Part shown: one piece after another, positions 15,918-23,669 of the stretch
How positions within the stretch are numbered: the stretch's first letter is position 1
Layout of the letters: the number at the start of each line of letters is the position of its first letter
NCBI GenBank assembly: GCA_023426275.1
Contig: JAFABC010000183.1
Span: 1-28,330 of the forward strand
Direction of reading: 5' to 3'
DNA from: Pseudomonadota bacterium
GTDB taxonomy: Bacteria > Desulfobacterota > Desulfovibrionia > Desulfovibrionales > Desulfovibrionaceae
Length of the DNA stretch: 28,330 nt
Notes under the pieces: generated by a model
The model's database searches: none
Told to the model about the DNA's origin: nothing
What the model saw: only the letters and a program-made list of their open reading frames with translations
Position numbers and translations under genes: made by a program

Positions 15918-17078
15918 ATGGCCGCCAAATTCATCAAAACCGGCATAAGGGGCGTATTTTACAGGGAAAGTCGCACACGCAAATGCTCGTACGGCGCGGA
16001 TCGCTGCTATGTGGTTTGGTACAAGGACGCCCTCGGACGCCCGCATTGGCACACGGTCGGCTGGCACTCCGACGGCATCCGGGCCAACTACGCCAACGAG
16101 ATCCGCGCCAAGCTCATGGGCCAACCCGCCGAACCGGCCCGGGCGAAAGCGAAGCCCCCCACCCCGGCGCCGTCGCCCGAGCCGGCTTTGACCGTCGGTC
16201 AGGCCATGGCCAGTTATCTGGCGTGGGCCGAGGGCGAGGGCAAACATGTGGCGCCGGAGCACAACCGCTACGACAACCACCTCAAATCCCGGTTGGACGC
16301 CATCCCGCTGGACTGCATCACCTTGCAAATGCTGTGGGACCTCAAGGCTGGCCTGCGGCGCGGCATGTCCCCCCAGAGCGTGCGCCACTGCTTCGGCCTG
16401 CTGCGACGGGCCGTGAATCACGCGATCGAGGTCGAAAAATGGCACGGCGCGAATCCTTTCGCCATCAAGCGGCAGGGCCCATTCAAGCTCCCCCGGGCCG
16501 ACAACGAAGCCACGCGTTACCTGACCCGCAAGGAGGCCAAGGCCTTGCTGGCGGCGTTGCGCCCCAGATCCCAGCAGCTGCACGACATGGCGTTGCTGTC
16601 GCTCAAGACCGGCCTGCGGGCGACGGAAATTTTCGGCATCCACGGTCAGGATCTGGACATGCACGGCTTGGTCATCCACATCCGGGCGAAGGGCGGCGAG
16701 CGGCAGACCGTGCCGGCCCCGGACGACATCATGCAGATCCTGGCCGGCTATCGCCGTCTGCCGCATGAGCGCGTGTTCCAGGACGATCAAGGCGGCCCCA
16801 TCACCTGGGGCGTCAGTTGCACGTTTGATCGCGTGGTGGCCGAACTCGGCCTCAATGACGGCGTCACAGACAAGCGCCGGCGCGTGCGGTTCCACACCCT
16901 GCGCCACACCTTCGCCAGCTGGCTGGCCCAGTCCGGAGAAGTCACGCTGCACGAACTCATGGAGATGATGCGCCACAAGCGCATCGAGATGACCCTGCGC
17001 TACGCCCACCTCATCCCCGGGGGCGGCCGGCGCAAGCTGTCCATCATCGATGACGCGCTGCGGGATCATGATGACTAG
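15918..17078 (+). CDS. int: Phage-type tyrosine integrase
   Basis: A 386-residue site-specific recombinase. The N-terminus (MAAKFIKTGIRGVFYRES) is an arm-binding-type domain. The core-binding SAM-like region spans about 90-190 and the catalytic domain the rest. All catalytic residues are present: R234 in TGLRATEI, H326 and R329 in HTLRHTF, H353 in MMRHKR, and the nucleophile Y362 in TLRYAHL. The protein is full length. It starts 105 bp past the tRNA-Arg gene and is transcribed away from it. Its stop overlaps the convergent gene at 17075 by 4 bp, so there is no room for a terminator between them. Confidence 0.96.
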   Translation: MAAKFIKTGIRGVFYRESRTRKCSYGADRCYVVWYKDALGRPHWHTVGWHSDGIRANYANEIRAKLMGQPAEPARAKAKPPTPAPSPEPALTVGQAMASYLAWAEGEGKHVAPEHNRYDNHLKSRLDAIPLDCITLQMLWDLKAGLRRGMSPQSVRHCFGLLRRAVNHAIEVEKWHGANPFAIKRQGPFKLPRADNEATRYLTRKEAKALLAALRPRSQQLHDMALLSLKTGLRATEIFGIHGQDLDMHGLVIHIRAKGGERQTVPAPDDIMQILAGYRRLPHERVFQDDQGGPITWGVSCTFDRVVAELGLNDGVTDKRRRVRFHTLRHTFASWLAQSGEVTLHELMEMMRHKRIEMTLRYAHLIPGGGRRKLSIIDDALRDHDD

Positions 17079-17473
17079 GCCTCGCCTGTCGTGACAACCA
17101 TATTGGCGCGCAGGAACGCCTCGAGGTCCTCGCGCAGATAGAAAATGCGCTTGCCGGGCTTCGAATAGGCCGGGCCCTTGCCGTGCAACCGCCACGCCTC
17201 CAGGGTTTTGGGCGGGATGCCGTACTCGGCCTCGACCTCATCCTGCGTCAATGCCCGTTTTTGCGGCCGTATGGTGACCGGCTCGTCCTGGCCACGCGGG
17301 TCCTGCACCTCGATGCGGACCTCAATGCCGGCGGCCAGTTCCAAGGCCACGGCGGCGAGCAGATCATGCACGGCCTGCGTGCGTTGCCCGGGACGCAGCT
17401 CGTACACCATGCGCCGGCCACCGGCATCGAGCAGCACGCCATTTTGCACGGCTTCGATGGTAATGGTCCTCAC
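17075..17473 (-). CDS. Excisionase-like protein with C-terminal MerR/HTH_17-type domain
   Basis: A 132-residue protein. The C-terminal half (about 78-122) reads as a winged-helix DNA-binding domain of the excisionase type: LTQDEVEAEYGIPPKTLEAW, then a wing with GPAYSKPGKRIFYLREDLEAFL. The N-terminal 70 residues form a separate, strand-rich domain that I do not recognise. It is convergent with int (4-bp overlap) and overlaps the upstream small gene by 4 bp. In this position a role in excision or control of integrase is plausible; a plain transcription regulator is the alternative. Confidence 0.7.
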   Translation of the reverse strand: MRTITIEAVQNGVLLDAGGRRMVYELRPGQRTQAVHDLLAAVALELAAGIEVRIEVQDPRGQDEPVTIRPQKRALTQDEVEAEYGIPPKTLEAWRLHGKGPAYSKPGKRIFYLREDLEAFLRANMVVTTGEA

Positions 17474-17730
17474 GGCTCCACCCCCATGTCGTCAAGGCGC
17501 TTGCGGCTGTTGCGGGCCACCTCCAGGCTGCCGAGCAGGAGCACGAGCTGGCGCACAAGCAGCTCGAGGGGGTGGCCGCCGGCCAGGGCCACCCGGCTGG
17601 GCATGGCGTCGCCAAGGATCGCCCGCACCTGCAAGCCGTGTTGGTCGGCGTCCAGGCAGGCCTCGGCCAGATCGCGCCGGATGCGCGCGGCGGTGCAGGC
17701 GTCCACGTCAAAATCGGTCGGGCTGCCCAT
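17470..17730 (-). CDS. Small hypothetical phage protein
   Basis: An 86-residue protein with no family that I recognise. It is mostly helical and acidic at the start (DFDVDACTAARIRRDLAEAC), then hydrophobic leucine-rich (LELLVRQLVLLLGSLEVA). It overlaps the excisionase-like gene by 4 bp and follows the CII-like gene by 4 bp, so it belongs to the same early operon. An anti-repressor or similar accessory role is possible but unsupported. Confidence 0.65.
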   Translation of the reverse strand: MGSPTDFDVDACTAARIRRDLAEACLDADQHGLQVRAILGDAMPSRVALAGGHPLELLVRQLVLLLGSLEVARNSRKRLDDMGVEP

Positions 17731-17734
17731 GGCC

Positions 17735-18184
17735 CTACCCTTCCACCGTGGTGAGCAGCGCCATGATGGCCGTCACCGCCTCGTGCCCTTCGCGCAGGAT
17801 CGTGGCGCGCTCCTCGGCGTTGATGCTGTTGTCGGCCAGCGCATCGGCGCAGGCGGCAATCAGCTCCCCGAACTCCTTGACCGCGACCATGCACTGCTGC
17901 TGCACGGGATCGTCGCCCTCCTCGAACGCAGGCAGCTTGATGAACACACCGCCCATTTCGCTGGCCAGGAAATGCATGGGCGCATCCGATCCGGTCACGT
18001 CCATGATGGGCAGCAGCTTGTCGACGCCGAGCTTGTGGCCCGGCTGGCCGGACAGCTCGGACATCATGGTGGCGTATCGCCAGCCCAGCATGTTGGCGAT
18101 GGTTTGCGCGCCGATTCCGGACGGGGCGCGCATGACCAGCCGGTGCAGGATCGGCGTGATCGCGGGATATTCGTAGCGGGCCAT
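17735..18184 (-). CDS. Phage regulatory protein, CII/CP76-like
   Basis: A 149-residue protein. YPAITPILHRLVMRAPSGIG and the following TIANMLGWRYATMMSELSG look like the HTH region of the phage CII (CP76) family, which controls the choice between lysis and lysogeny. HKLGVDKLLPIMDVTGSDAP follows, as in that family, where the protein is compared with resting-state or amino-acid-metabolism sensors. The C-terminal half is helical and acidic. I took the ATG at 18184 because a GGAGGA ribosome-binding site lies 7 nt upstream of it; an in-frame ATG at 18199 encloses that site. It follows the Cro-like gene with 71 bp between them. Confidence 0.75.
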   Translation of the reverse strand: MARYEYPAITPILHRLVMRAPSGIGAQTIANMLGWRYATMMSELSGQPGHKLGVDKLLPIMDVTGSDAPMHFLASEMGGVFIKLPAFEEGDDPVQQQCMVAVKEFGELIAACADALADNSINAEERATILREGHEAVTAIMALLTTVEG

Positions 18185-18255
18185 ATGCAAATCCTCCATG
18201 GGATTTAGCGTGGTGCGGTGCGCGGGAATTGGCTAGCCAGGGGAGGCTGGAAGCC

Positions 18256-18531
18256 CTACGCGGCAGAGGGGTGTTTCTTGGGCTTGGGGCCCCGCTTTTT
18301 TGGGCCGGCAGGCTGCGGTAGCAGATCAGCCGGAATGCCCTGACATATGAGCCATTCGATATGGGAGGCATTCGGTCTCCGGCCAGACAACACGTCCCCC
18401 ATGCCCCCCGGAGAAATACCGCGCTCTGCCGCGAGAGTTTTAATCTGGATGCCGCGCTCCATAAGGAAAACCCGCAACCTGACTTGACGCGGTGTTGGTG
18501 TTTTGCGTAGTCCTTCGCATAAATTGTTCAT
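18256..18531 (-). CDS. Cro-like HTH regulator with basic C-terminal tail
   Basis: A 91-residue DNA-binding protein. Residues about 18-60 form a helix-turn-helix: RLRVFLMERGIQIKTLAAER, then GISPGGMGDVLSGRRPN. The C-terminus is a basic tail, KKRGPKPKKH. I chose the ATG at 18531 because an AGAGG ribosome-binding site lies 7-8 nt upstream; the longer reading (to 18639) would cover the operator region. It diverges from the CI-like gene, the standard Cro/CI arrangement. It is the first gene of the minus-strand early operon. Confidence 0.78.
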   Translation of the reverse strand: MNNLCEGLRKTPTPRQVRLRVFLMERGIQIKTLAAERGISPGGMGDVLSGRRPNASHIEWLICQGIPADLLPQPAGPKKRGPKPKKHPSAA

Positions 18532-18626
18532 CGAAAAACCTCTCTTTGCCGGGCAGCTACTCCTTGCTCTTCTGTCCGGCGGTAAGAACAGGTGTTTAGC
18601 GTTGCGTTTCGCACGGCCAAGCAGTG

Positions 18627-18662
18627 CGATAAATTTCACAGTTTGTCACGCTAAATTTATCG
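18627..18662. promoter_or_regulatory. Divergent operator region: 10-bp inverted repeat between Cro-like and CI-like genes
   Basis: CGATAAATTT (18627-18636) and AAATTTATCG (18653-18662) are a perfect inverted repeat with a 16-bp spacing. A further AAATTT-centred site, AGAAATTTCG, lies at 18671-18680 just before the CI-like start. The sites sit in the 150 bp between the two divergent regulator genes and are the likely repressor-binding sites. I could not assign -35/-10 boxes with confidence. Confidence 0.6.
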
Positions 18663-18681
18663 AACAAGAGAGAAATTTCGC

Positions 18682-19191
18682 ATGTACGAACAAAAACATT
18701 TTGAAATAATTAAAAAAGAAATTTCTCGACGCCTTGCAGAAAATGGAGAGCAATGGGGAGCTGTGGCGGCGGCAAAATTGCTTGGTATTGGCGTTGGCAA
18801 AATTCGCGCCTGGATCAAGGGGCAAAGGCCCCAATCCGATGACCTCGAAATTCTCGCCAGAAAATTGAACTTTTCACCTCGATGGCTGCTGCTTGGCGAG
18901 GGGGCGCCATTTTTGGATCAAGACAATGAAGATACTTCCGGCACAGCAAGTCCGATCCCCCCGGAAGAACTCGACGAAAAGCTCACCCCCACCCAACGGG
19001 AGTTGCTCACGTATAAGAGGATGCTGACCGAGCTGGCGGCCTCTCCTGAGCGCATCATAGATGGCTTGGAAGCTATCGCGATGGGCAAAACAACTCGCGC
19101 CAAGACCACCTATAAAACCGCTGAACCTCCTGCCAACCCAGGCTATAACAACGTGCATGACCCTCATGCGAAGTTTGGTGAGGGAATCTAA
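18682..19191 (+). CDS. CI-like phage repressor
   Basis: A 169-residue repressor. The N-terminal 75 residues are a phage CI-type HTH domain: GAVAAAKLLGIGVGKIRAW, then IKGQRPQSDDLEILARKLNFSPRWLLLGEG; the WLLLGEG ending is typical of this class. The C-terminal part is charged and probably disordered, and it has no LexA-like peptidase motif, so RecA-driven self-cleavage is not expected. The gene is more AT-rich than its neighbours. It diverges from the Cro-like gene and should hold the prophage silent through the operator sites at 18627-18680. Confidence 0.82.
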   Translation: MYEQKHFEIIKKEISRRLAENGEQWGAVAAAKLLGIGVGKIRAWIKGQRPQSDDLEILARKLNFSPRWLLLGEGAPFLDQDNEDTSGTASPIPPEELDEKLTPTQRELLTYKRMLTELAASPERIIDGLEAIAMGKTTRAKTTYKTAEPPANPGYNNVHDPHAKFGEGI

Positions 19192-19217
19192 AAATTCTAT
19201 TCAATAAGGGGAAACTC

Positions 19218-19865
19218 GTGGGCTACGAGGTTGTTCTGGACAATCACGGCCAACCATGCAACCGGGCCTTGAATGCCAAACGCATCAAGGATCGCGGCGT
19301 CGACGAGCTGCTTGGCCTGTGCAAGGGGATGATCGCCGACGGCGAAGTCAACGAAGCCGAGACGCGATTTTTGCTCGATTGGCTGGAGGCCAACCAATGC
19401 GTGGCCCAGGATTGGCCGGGCAACGTCATCTATGCCCGAGCCTATGAATTTCTGCGCGACGGCAAACTCGACGTCAACGAAAAAGCCGAGCTGCTCGAAT
19501 TGCTCACCAAGTACACGGGGTCCACATCCGAAGCCTGTGCCGCCGTGCAGACCTCGAGCGCCCTGCCCTTCGATACCCCGCAGCCGCCCATCGAATTCGA
19601 TGCCCACATCTTCGTGCTCACAGGCAAATTCGCCTACGGCTCGCGCCACGAGTGTTCCGAGGCCATCCTGGACCTGGGCGGCTGGGTTCGACCGGCCGTG
19701 CTCAAGGACACCCACTATGTGGTGGTCGGCACCCTAGCCAGCCGCGACTGGGCCCACGCGCACTACGGCCGCAAGATCGAAACCGCCCTGGAGTGGCGGC
19801 AGAGGGGCGCGGACGTCCAGATCGTCTCCGAAGATCATTGGGCGCAGGCCCTCTGCAGAGGGTAG
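19218..19865 (+). CDS. TerB-like/BRCT domain protein
   Basis: A 215-residue protein. Residues about 20-95 (GLCKGMIADGEVNEAETRFL, then DGKLDVNEKAELLELL) resemble a short TerB-like helical module. Residues about 125-212 form a BRCT domain like that at the end of NAD-dependent DNA ligase: FVLTGKF, a GG pair before W, THYVVVG, and the conserved tryptophan in EDHWAQAL. BRCT domains bind phosphoproteins or DNA ends. It uses a GTG start with an AAGGGG site 7 nt upstream. It lies 26 bp after the repressor and 3 bp before the next gene, so it is probably expressed in the lysogen together with the repressor. Confidence 0.8.
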   Translation: MGYEVVLDNHGQPCNRALNAKRIKDRGVDELLGLCKGMIADGEVNEAETRFLLDWLEANQCVAQDWPGNVIYARAYEFLRDGKLDVNEKAELLELLTKYTGSTSEACAAVQTSSALPFDTPQPPIEFDAHIFVLTGKFAYGSRHECSEAILDLGGWVRPAVLKDTHYVVVGTLASRDWAHAHYGRKIETALEWRQRGADVQIVSEDHWAQALCRG

Positions 19866-19868
19866 TCC

Positions 19869-20240
19869 ATGCGCATCCCCACCGGCGTCTGGGTCGCCGG
19901 CATCACCATAGCGCTTATCGCCTGGAGCATTCATGGCCGGGAACAGGAACGCATGGCCAGACAGGCAGCGCCCAAGCGCGAGGCACTCGCCTGCTCCACG
20001 AAATCGGGTTGGTATTTCGCCGTATCCGAGGCCGCGCTCGACAAGGCCGAGCACTTTGCCCACCAGGGCGACAAGGCCGCGTTCGATGCGCTCATTGCCC
20101 GGCACCTGCTGCGCCCCCTCAAAGGCGGCGTGCGGGTCCACCTCGAGCCGGGCGGCGGCCTGACCACGAGCGCCATACGTCTGCCGGGATCCACCTCTGT
20201 GGCATGGGTGCCAAATGAAGCACTCTCGTGCACGCACTGA
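19869..20240 (+). CDS. Small membrane-anchored protein, function unknown
   Basis: A 123-residue protein with one N-terminal transmembrane helix (GVWVAGITIALIAWSI, residues 6-21), which leaves about 100 residues outside the helix, probably in the periplasm. The soluble part has a helical stretch (SEAALDKAEHFAHQGDKAAF) followed by a strand-rich end with VRVHLEPGGG. No lipobox is seen. Its ATG lies 3 bp after the BRCT gene stop. Position and topology fit a lysogenic-conversion or superinfection-exclusion protein, but this is inference. Confidence 0.7.
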   Translation: MRIPTGVWVAGITIALIAWSIHGREQERMARQAAPKREALACSTKSGWYFAVSEAALDKAEHFAHQGDKAAFDALIARHLLRPLKGGVRVHLEPGGGLTTSAIRLPGSTSVAWVPNEALSCTH

Positions 20241-20340
20241 CCTTGAAGGGATCACCTGGTCAGTGTGCCGCCATGCTGTTTGTCGGCCATTCCGTTCTGC
20301 TCCCGCCTCCCCCCTGCCCGGGCCGCTTCTCGCGCGCCCC

Positions 20341-20371
20341 AAAATAAAAAAGGCGGACCGGAGTCCGCCTT
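20341..20371 (-). terminator. Terminator of the tracrRNA
   Basis: AAGGCGGAC and GTCCGCCTT pair around a 4-nt loop. The T-run follows the hairpin only on the minus strand (TTTTTTTATTTT), which fixes the direction of the tracrRNA. On the plus strand no T-run follows, so upstream plus-strand transcription may continue into cas9. Confidence 0.85.
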
Positions 20372-20436
20372 GCTGGTGCTCTTCAGCTTGTTAACGACCT
20401 ACTGAAGACCCCGTTTTCCCTTCTGCTACAAAGGGT
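20341..20436 (-). ncRNA. tracrRNA of the type II-C system
   Basis: On the minus strand, 20429-20407 is a 23-nt perfect copy of the repeat core (GTAGCAGAAGGG, then AAAACGGGGTC), so it can pair with a crRNA transcribed from the minus strand of the array. Further on, GTCGTTAAC (20398-20390) can pair with the repeat's 5' end GTTGCGAC with one bulged U. That leaves an asymmetric bulge, the usual layout of a tracrRNA:crRNA duplex. A short GCTG/CAGC stem (nexus-like) follows, then the GGCGGAC/GTCCGCC terminator hairpin with a T-run. It is transcribed away from cas9. The 5' end is inferred from a promoter candidate and is uncertain by about 10 nt. Confidence 0.88.
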
Positions 20437-20442
20437 ACGAGG

Positions 20443-20471
20443 AAAATGCCCCCAAAACAGGAGCGCGTCAA
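20443..20471 (-). promoter_or_regulatory. Candidate tracrRNA promoter
   Basis: On the minus strand TTGACG (20471-20466), a 17-bp spacer and CATTTT (20448-20443) would start a transcript near 20436, just before the anti-repeat. The -10 is a weak match. The site overlaps the cas9 ribosome-binding site, so transcription of the tracrRNA and translation of cas9 share these bases. Confidence 0.45.
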
Positions 20472-23400
20472 GTGTCCGCTACTCCCCTCCCCTACCGCCT
20501 CGCGCTTGATCTCGGTACGAACTCCATCGGCTGGTGCATGCTCGAACTGCTCCCGGAAGGCACTCCCGGCGGCATCATCGACATGGGCGTCCGCATCTTT
20601 CCCGACGGCAGGGACCCCAAAGGCAAATCCAATGCCGAAGACAGGCGGCTGGCCAGACAGGCGCGCAAACGGCGCGACCGGTTCCTCAGGCGGCGCAGGG
20701 ATCTCCTCGACGCCTTGATCCGACACGGGCTCATGCCTGCAAACGAACGGCAACGAAAGCAACTCGCCGCCCTCGATCCGTATATGCTCCGCGCGAAGGC
20801 GTTGGACGCCCGACTCGAACCCGATGAACTCGGCCGCGCCATTTTCCATCTTAACCAGCGGCGCGGCTTCAAAAGCAACCGCAAGACGGACAAGGAAAAG
20901 GAATCGGGCAAAATCAAGCTGGCCATCGAAAGGCTGACCGACACCCTCCAAGAATCCGGGGCCAGGACACTGGGCGAATACCTGCACCAATGCCGCCGAA
21001 ACGGACGGTCTGTCCGCTTCCGACCGATCAGGAAAGGGGTCGGCGTGGATTACGAGCTGTATCCCCAGCGTTCCCTGGCGGAGGCCGAATTCGACGCCAT
21101 CATCGCCGCCCAGCGCCCCTATCACCCGCAACTCGAGCATATTGTCGAGGGCAGAGGCGGCCTTCGAGACATTATCTTCTATCAGCGTCCCCTCAAACCC
21201 GTAGATCCCGGCCTCTGTACGTTGACGCCGTCACGCCCCCGGGCCCCAAAAGCCCTGCCCGTGGCCCAACGCTTCCGCATCCTCCAGGACCTCAACCATC
21301 TTCGCATCCTCGATCCCTCGAGCTTTGCCGAACGCCAACTCACGCCAAAGGAGCGCGACACGCTGCTGGCCATCCTCGAAACGGGCAAGGATCTGAGCTT
21401 CGATGCGGCCCGGGCCAAGCTCGGGCTCCCGGCCGGGCTCGTCTTCAACCTGGACACCGACACCAAGGACGGCATCAAAGGCGACGCCACCGCGAAGATC
21501 CTCTCGGGCAAGAAATACTACGGCAAGACCTGGTCCAGCCTGCCCCGGGAAATCCGGGAGGAGATCGTGGACCATCTCCTCGGGATGGAAGACGAAGAGG
21601 AACTCGCCGCCGCACTCGTCTCCCAAGGCGGCATCGATGCGGCCAAGGCCGCGGCCGTGGCCCAGGTCGCCTTGCCGGGCGGCTATGCCCGCTTCTGCCG
21701 GGAAACGCTGTCCGCCTTGTGCGAGCAGCTCGAAAAGGACGTGATCCCCTATAGCGAAGCGGTCGTCCGAGCGGGCTTCAAATCGCACTCCGACCTGTCC
21801 ACCGGGGAGGTCTTCGAGCGCCTGCCCTACTACGGGATCGCCCTGCCGCGCAGCATCAAGCCCGGATCAGGCAGGCACATCCACCGGCAGGAAGACCGTC
21901 TCGGGCGCATTCCCAATCCCACCGTGCATATTGCTCTCAATCAGCTGCGCAGGGTCGTCAACGAGCTGCTCAAGGCCCACGGCAAACCCGCCCAGATTAT
22001 CCTGGAAGTAGCGCGCGACCTGAAAAACGGCCCGACCGCCATGCAGGGGATACGGAAACGGCAAAAGGAAACGAAGGACGCCAATGATCGCCGTCGCACC
22101 CGGCTCGAGGAATGCGGAGTCAAGGTCACGGCCGATGCCCTGCTGCGGCTGCGGCTGTGGGAGGATTTGGGCCGCGACGAGATGACGCGCCGCTGCCCGT
22201 ATACCGGTGAAGTCATCGGTCTGACCTCGCTGCTATCCGACGCAGTGGAGATCGACCACATCCTTCCTTTCAGCCGCAGCCTGGACGACAGCCCCGCCAA
22301 TAAAACCGTCTGCATGCGGCGGGCGAACCGGTATAAACTCAACCGCACCCCGGCCGAGGCCTTTGGCGATTCCAAGGATGGCTACTCGTGGGATGGCGTC
22401 GCCGAACGCGCCGCACGCCTGCCTGAAAACAAACGCTGGCGTTTTTTTTCCGACGCCATGGAGCGGCTGGAACGCGAAGCCGATTTCCTGGACAGGCAAC
22501 TGGTCGATACGCAGTACATCGCGCGCATTGCCGGGGAATACCTGGCCTGTCTGTTCGACAACCGCGCCCACGACGCCAAGCGCAACATCTGGGTCACACC
22601 CGGCCGTCTGACCCGTTTGCTGGCCCATGCCTGGGGCTTCCCGAAAAAAAACCGGGACGACCACCGACACCATGCCCTCGACGCTGCCTTGATAGGGGTC
22701 TGCGACCGCAGCCTGCTCAAAAAAGTCGCCGACCATAGCGCGCGGGAAGTCGCCAACGGCGTCGAGCGTTTCCTGGCCGGGCTGGAACAACCCTGGCCCG
22801 CGTTTCGCGAGGGAACCCTCGCCGCCCATGACCGCATCGTCGTATCGCACCGTCCGGATCACGGTTTGGGCGGGCAACTGCACAACGACACCGCCTACGG
22901 TATTCTGAATCCCGCGCTAACAACGGGACGCAACGCACAGCATCGAGTCCCTGCGCAGACGATCTCGAAACCCAAAGACCTGCTCAAGATCAAAGGACGC
23001 GGACTCAGGGCGCGTATCGTGGCCGCATGTACAGGCAAAGCTCTTTCGGAATGTCTGTCCGCCATCGAAACATGCGAAGCTACGGGCGAAAAAAAAGCCG
23101 GGGCGGTGCTTGCCGAATTTCTCGGCGGACTTTCCGAAAAACAATTCAAGGCGGCTGTGGAAGACTTCTTCGAAAAGAAAGGCATTCGCAGAATCCGCCT
23201 TGTGGAAAGTTTAAGCCTCATCCCCATCAAGGACAAGAATGGCCGTGTCTACAAGGGCCTGACTGGCGATTCCAATGCGTTCTATCCGCTGTACCTTTGT
23301 GACGACGGCACATGGTCAGGCGATATCGTTTCGACATTTGAAGCCAACAATCCAGAAAGATTTTCCCGACAAGAAAACGGTCATTTGATCACGCGACTGT

Positions 23401-23669
23401 TCAAGGGAGACATGATCGAACTTGAGCATGATGCACGAAAAGTGATAGCATACGTCGTCAAACTCTCCGCAGCCCAAATCGCTCTTGCCGAACACTTTGA
23501 AGCGAATGTCGACAAACGAAGCAAAAACAAGGAATTCAAATACATATTCAAATGTAGCCCGGAAGCTCTTCGGAAGTGCCACGCGAAGCCTTTGTACGTC
23601 AGTCCAACGGGAAAAGTGACCTACATGAGGATGCCGCGCCATGCAGACATTGGAGATTGCCGGTTCTAA
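20472..23669 (+). CDS. cas9: Type II-C CRISPR-associated endonuclease Cas9
   Basis: A 1065-residue RNA-guided DNA endonuclease, in the compact II-C size range. RuvC-I is ALDLGTNSIGW with catalytic D13. An arginine-rich bridge helix follows (RRLARQARKRRDRFLRRRR). RuvC-II is IILEVARDLK with E512. The HNH nuclease is EIDHILPF with D595 and H596, plus N610 and N619 at the spacing expected of active Cas9. RuvC-III is HRHHALDAALIG with H734 and D737. The C-terminal 250 residues form the PAM-interacting region. Every catalytic residue is present, so both strands should be cut. The start is GTG with AGGAG 8 nt upstream. The gene overlaps cas1 by 29 bp. GC falls in the last third. The PAM cannot be read from sequence. 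Confidence 0.97.
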   Translation: MSATPLPYRLALDLGTNSIGWCMLELLPEGTPGGIIDMGVRIFPDGRDPKGKSNAEDRRLARQARKRRDRFLRRRRDLLDALIRHGLMPANERQRKQLAALDPYMLRAKALDARLEPDELGRAIFHLNQRRGFKSNRKTDKEKESGKIKLAIERLTDTLQESGARTLGEYLHQCRRNGRSVRFRPIRKGVGVDYELYPQRSLAEAEFDAIIAAQRPYHPQLEHIVEGRGGLRDIIFYQRPLKPVDPGLCTLTPSRPRAPKALPVAQRFRILQDLNHLRILDPSSFAERQLTPKERDTLLAILETGKDLSFDAARAKLGLPAGLVFNLDTDTKDGIKGDATAKILSGKKYYGKTWSSLPREIREEIVDHLLGMEDEEELAAALVSQGGIDAAKAAAVAQVALPGGYARFCRETLSALCEQLEKDVIPYSEAVVRAGFKSHSDLSTGEVFERLPYYGIALPRSIKPGSGRHIHRQEDRLGRIPNPTVHIALNQLRRVVNELLKAHGKPAQIILEVARDLKNGPTAMQGIRKRQKETKDANDRRRTRLEECGVKVTADALLRLRLWEDLGRDEMTRRCPYTGEVIGLTSLLSDAVEIDHILPFSRSLDDSPANKTVCMRRANRYKLNRTPAEAFGDSKDGYSWDGVAERAARLPENKRWRFFSDAMERLEREADFLDRQLVDTQYIARIAGEYLACLFDNRAHDAKRNIWVTPGRLTRLLAHAWGFPKKNRDDHRHHALDAALIGVCDRSLLKKVADHSAREVANGVERFLAGLEQPWPAFREGTLAAHDRIVVSHRPDHGLGGQLHNDTAYGILNPALTTGRNAQHRVPAQTISKPKDLLKIKGRGLRARIVAACTGKALSECLSAIETCEATGEKKAGAVLAEFLGGLSEKQFKAAVEDFFEKKGIRRIRLVESLSLIPIKDKNGRVYKGLTGDSNAFYPLYLCDDGTWSGDIVSTFEANNPERFSRQENGHLITRLFKGDMIELEHDARKVIAYVVKLSAAQIALAEHFEANVDKRSKNKEFKYIFKCSPEALRKCHAKPLYVSPTGKVTYMRMPRHADIGDCRF

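Noticed and set aside
17470..17730. Small prophage protein as an anti-CRISPR
   Set aside because: Size and position would allow it, but there is no recognised motif and no anti-CRISPR-associated regulator next to it.
18532..18639. Longer start for the Cro-like gene
   Set aside because: The extension would cover the leader and part of the operator region, while the ATG at 18531 has its own ribosome-binding site.
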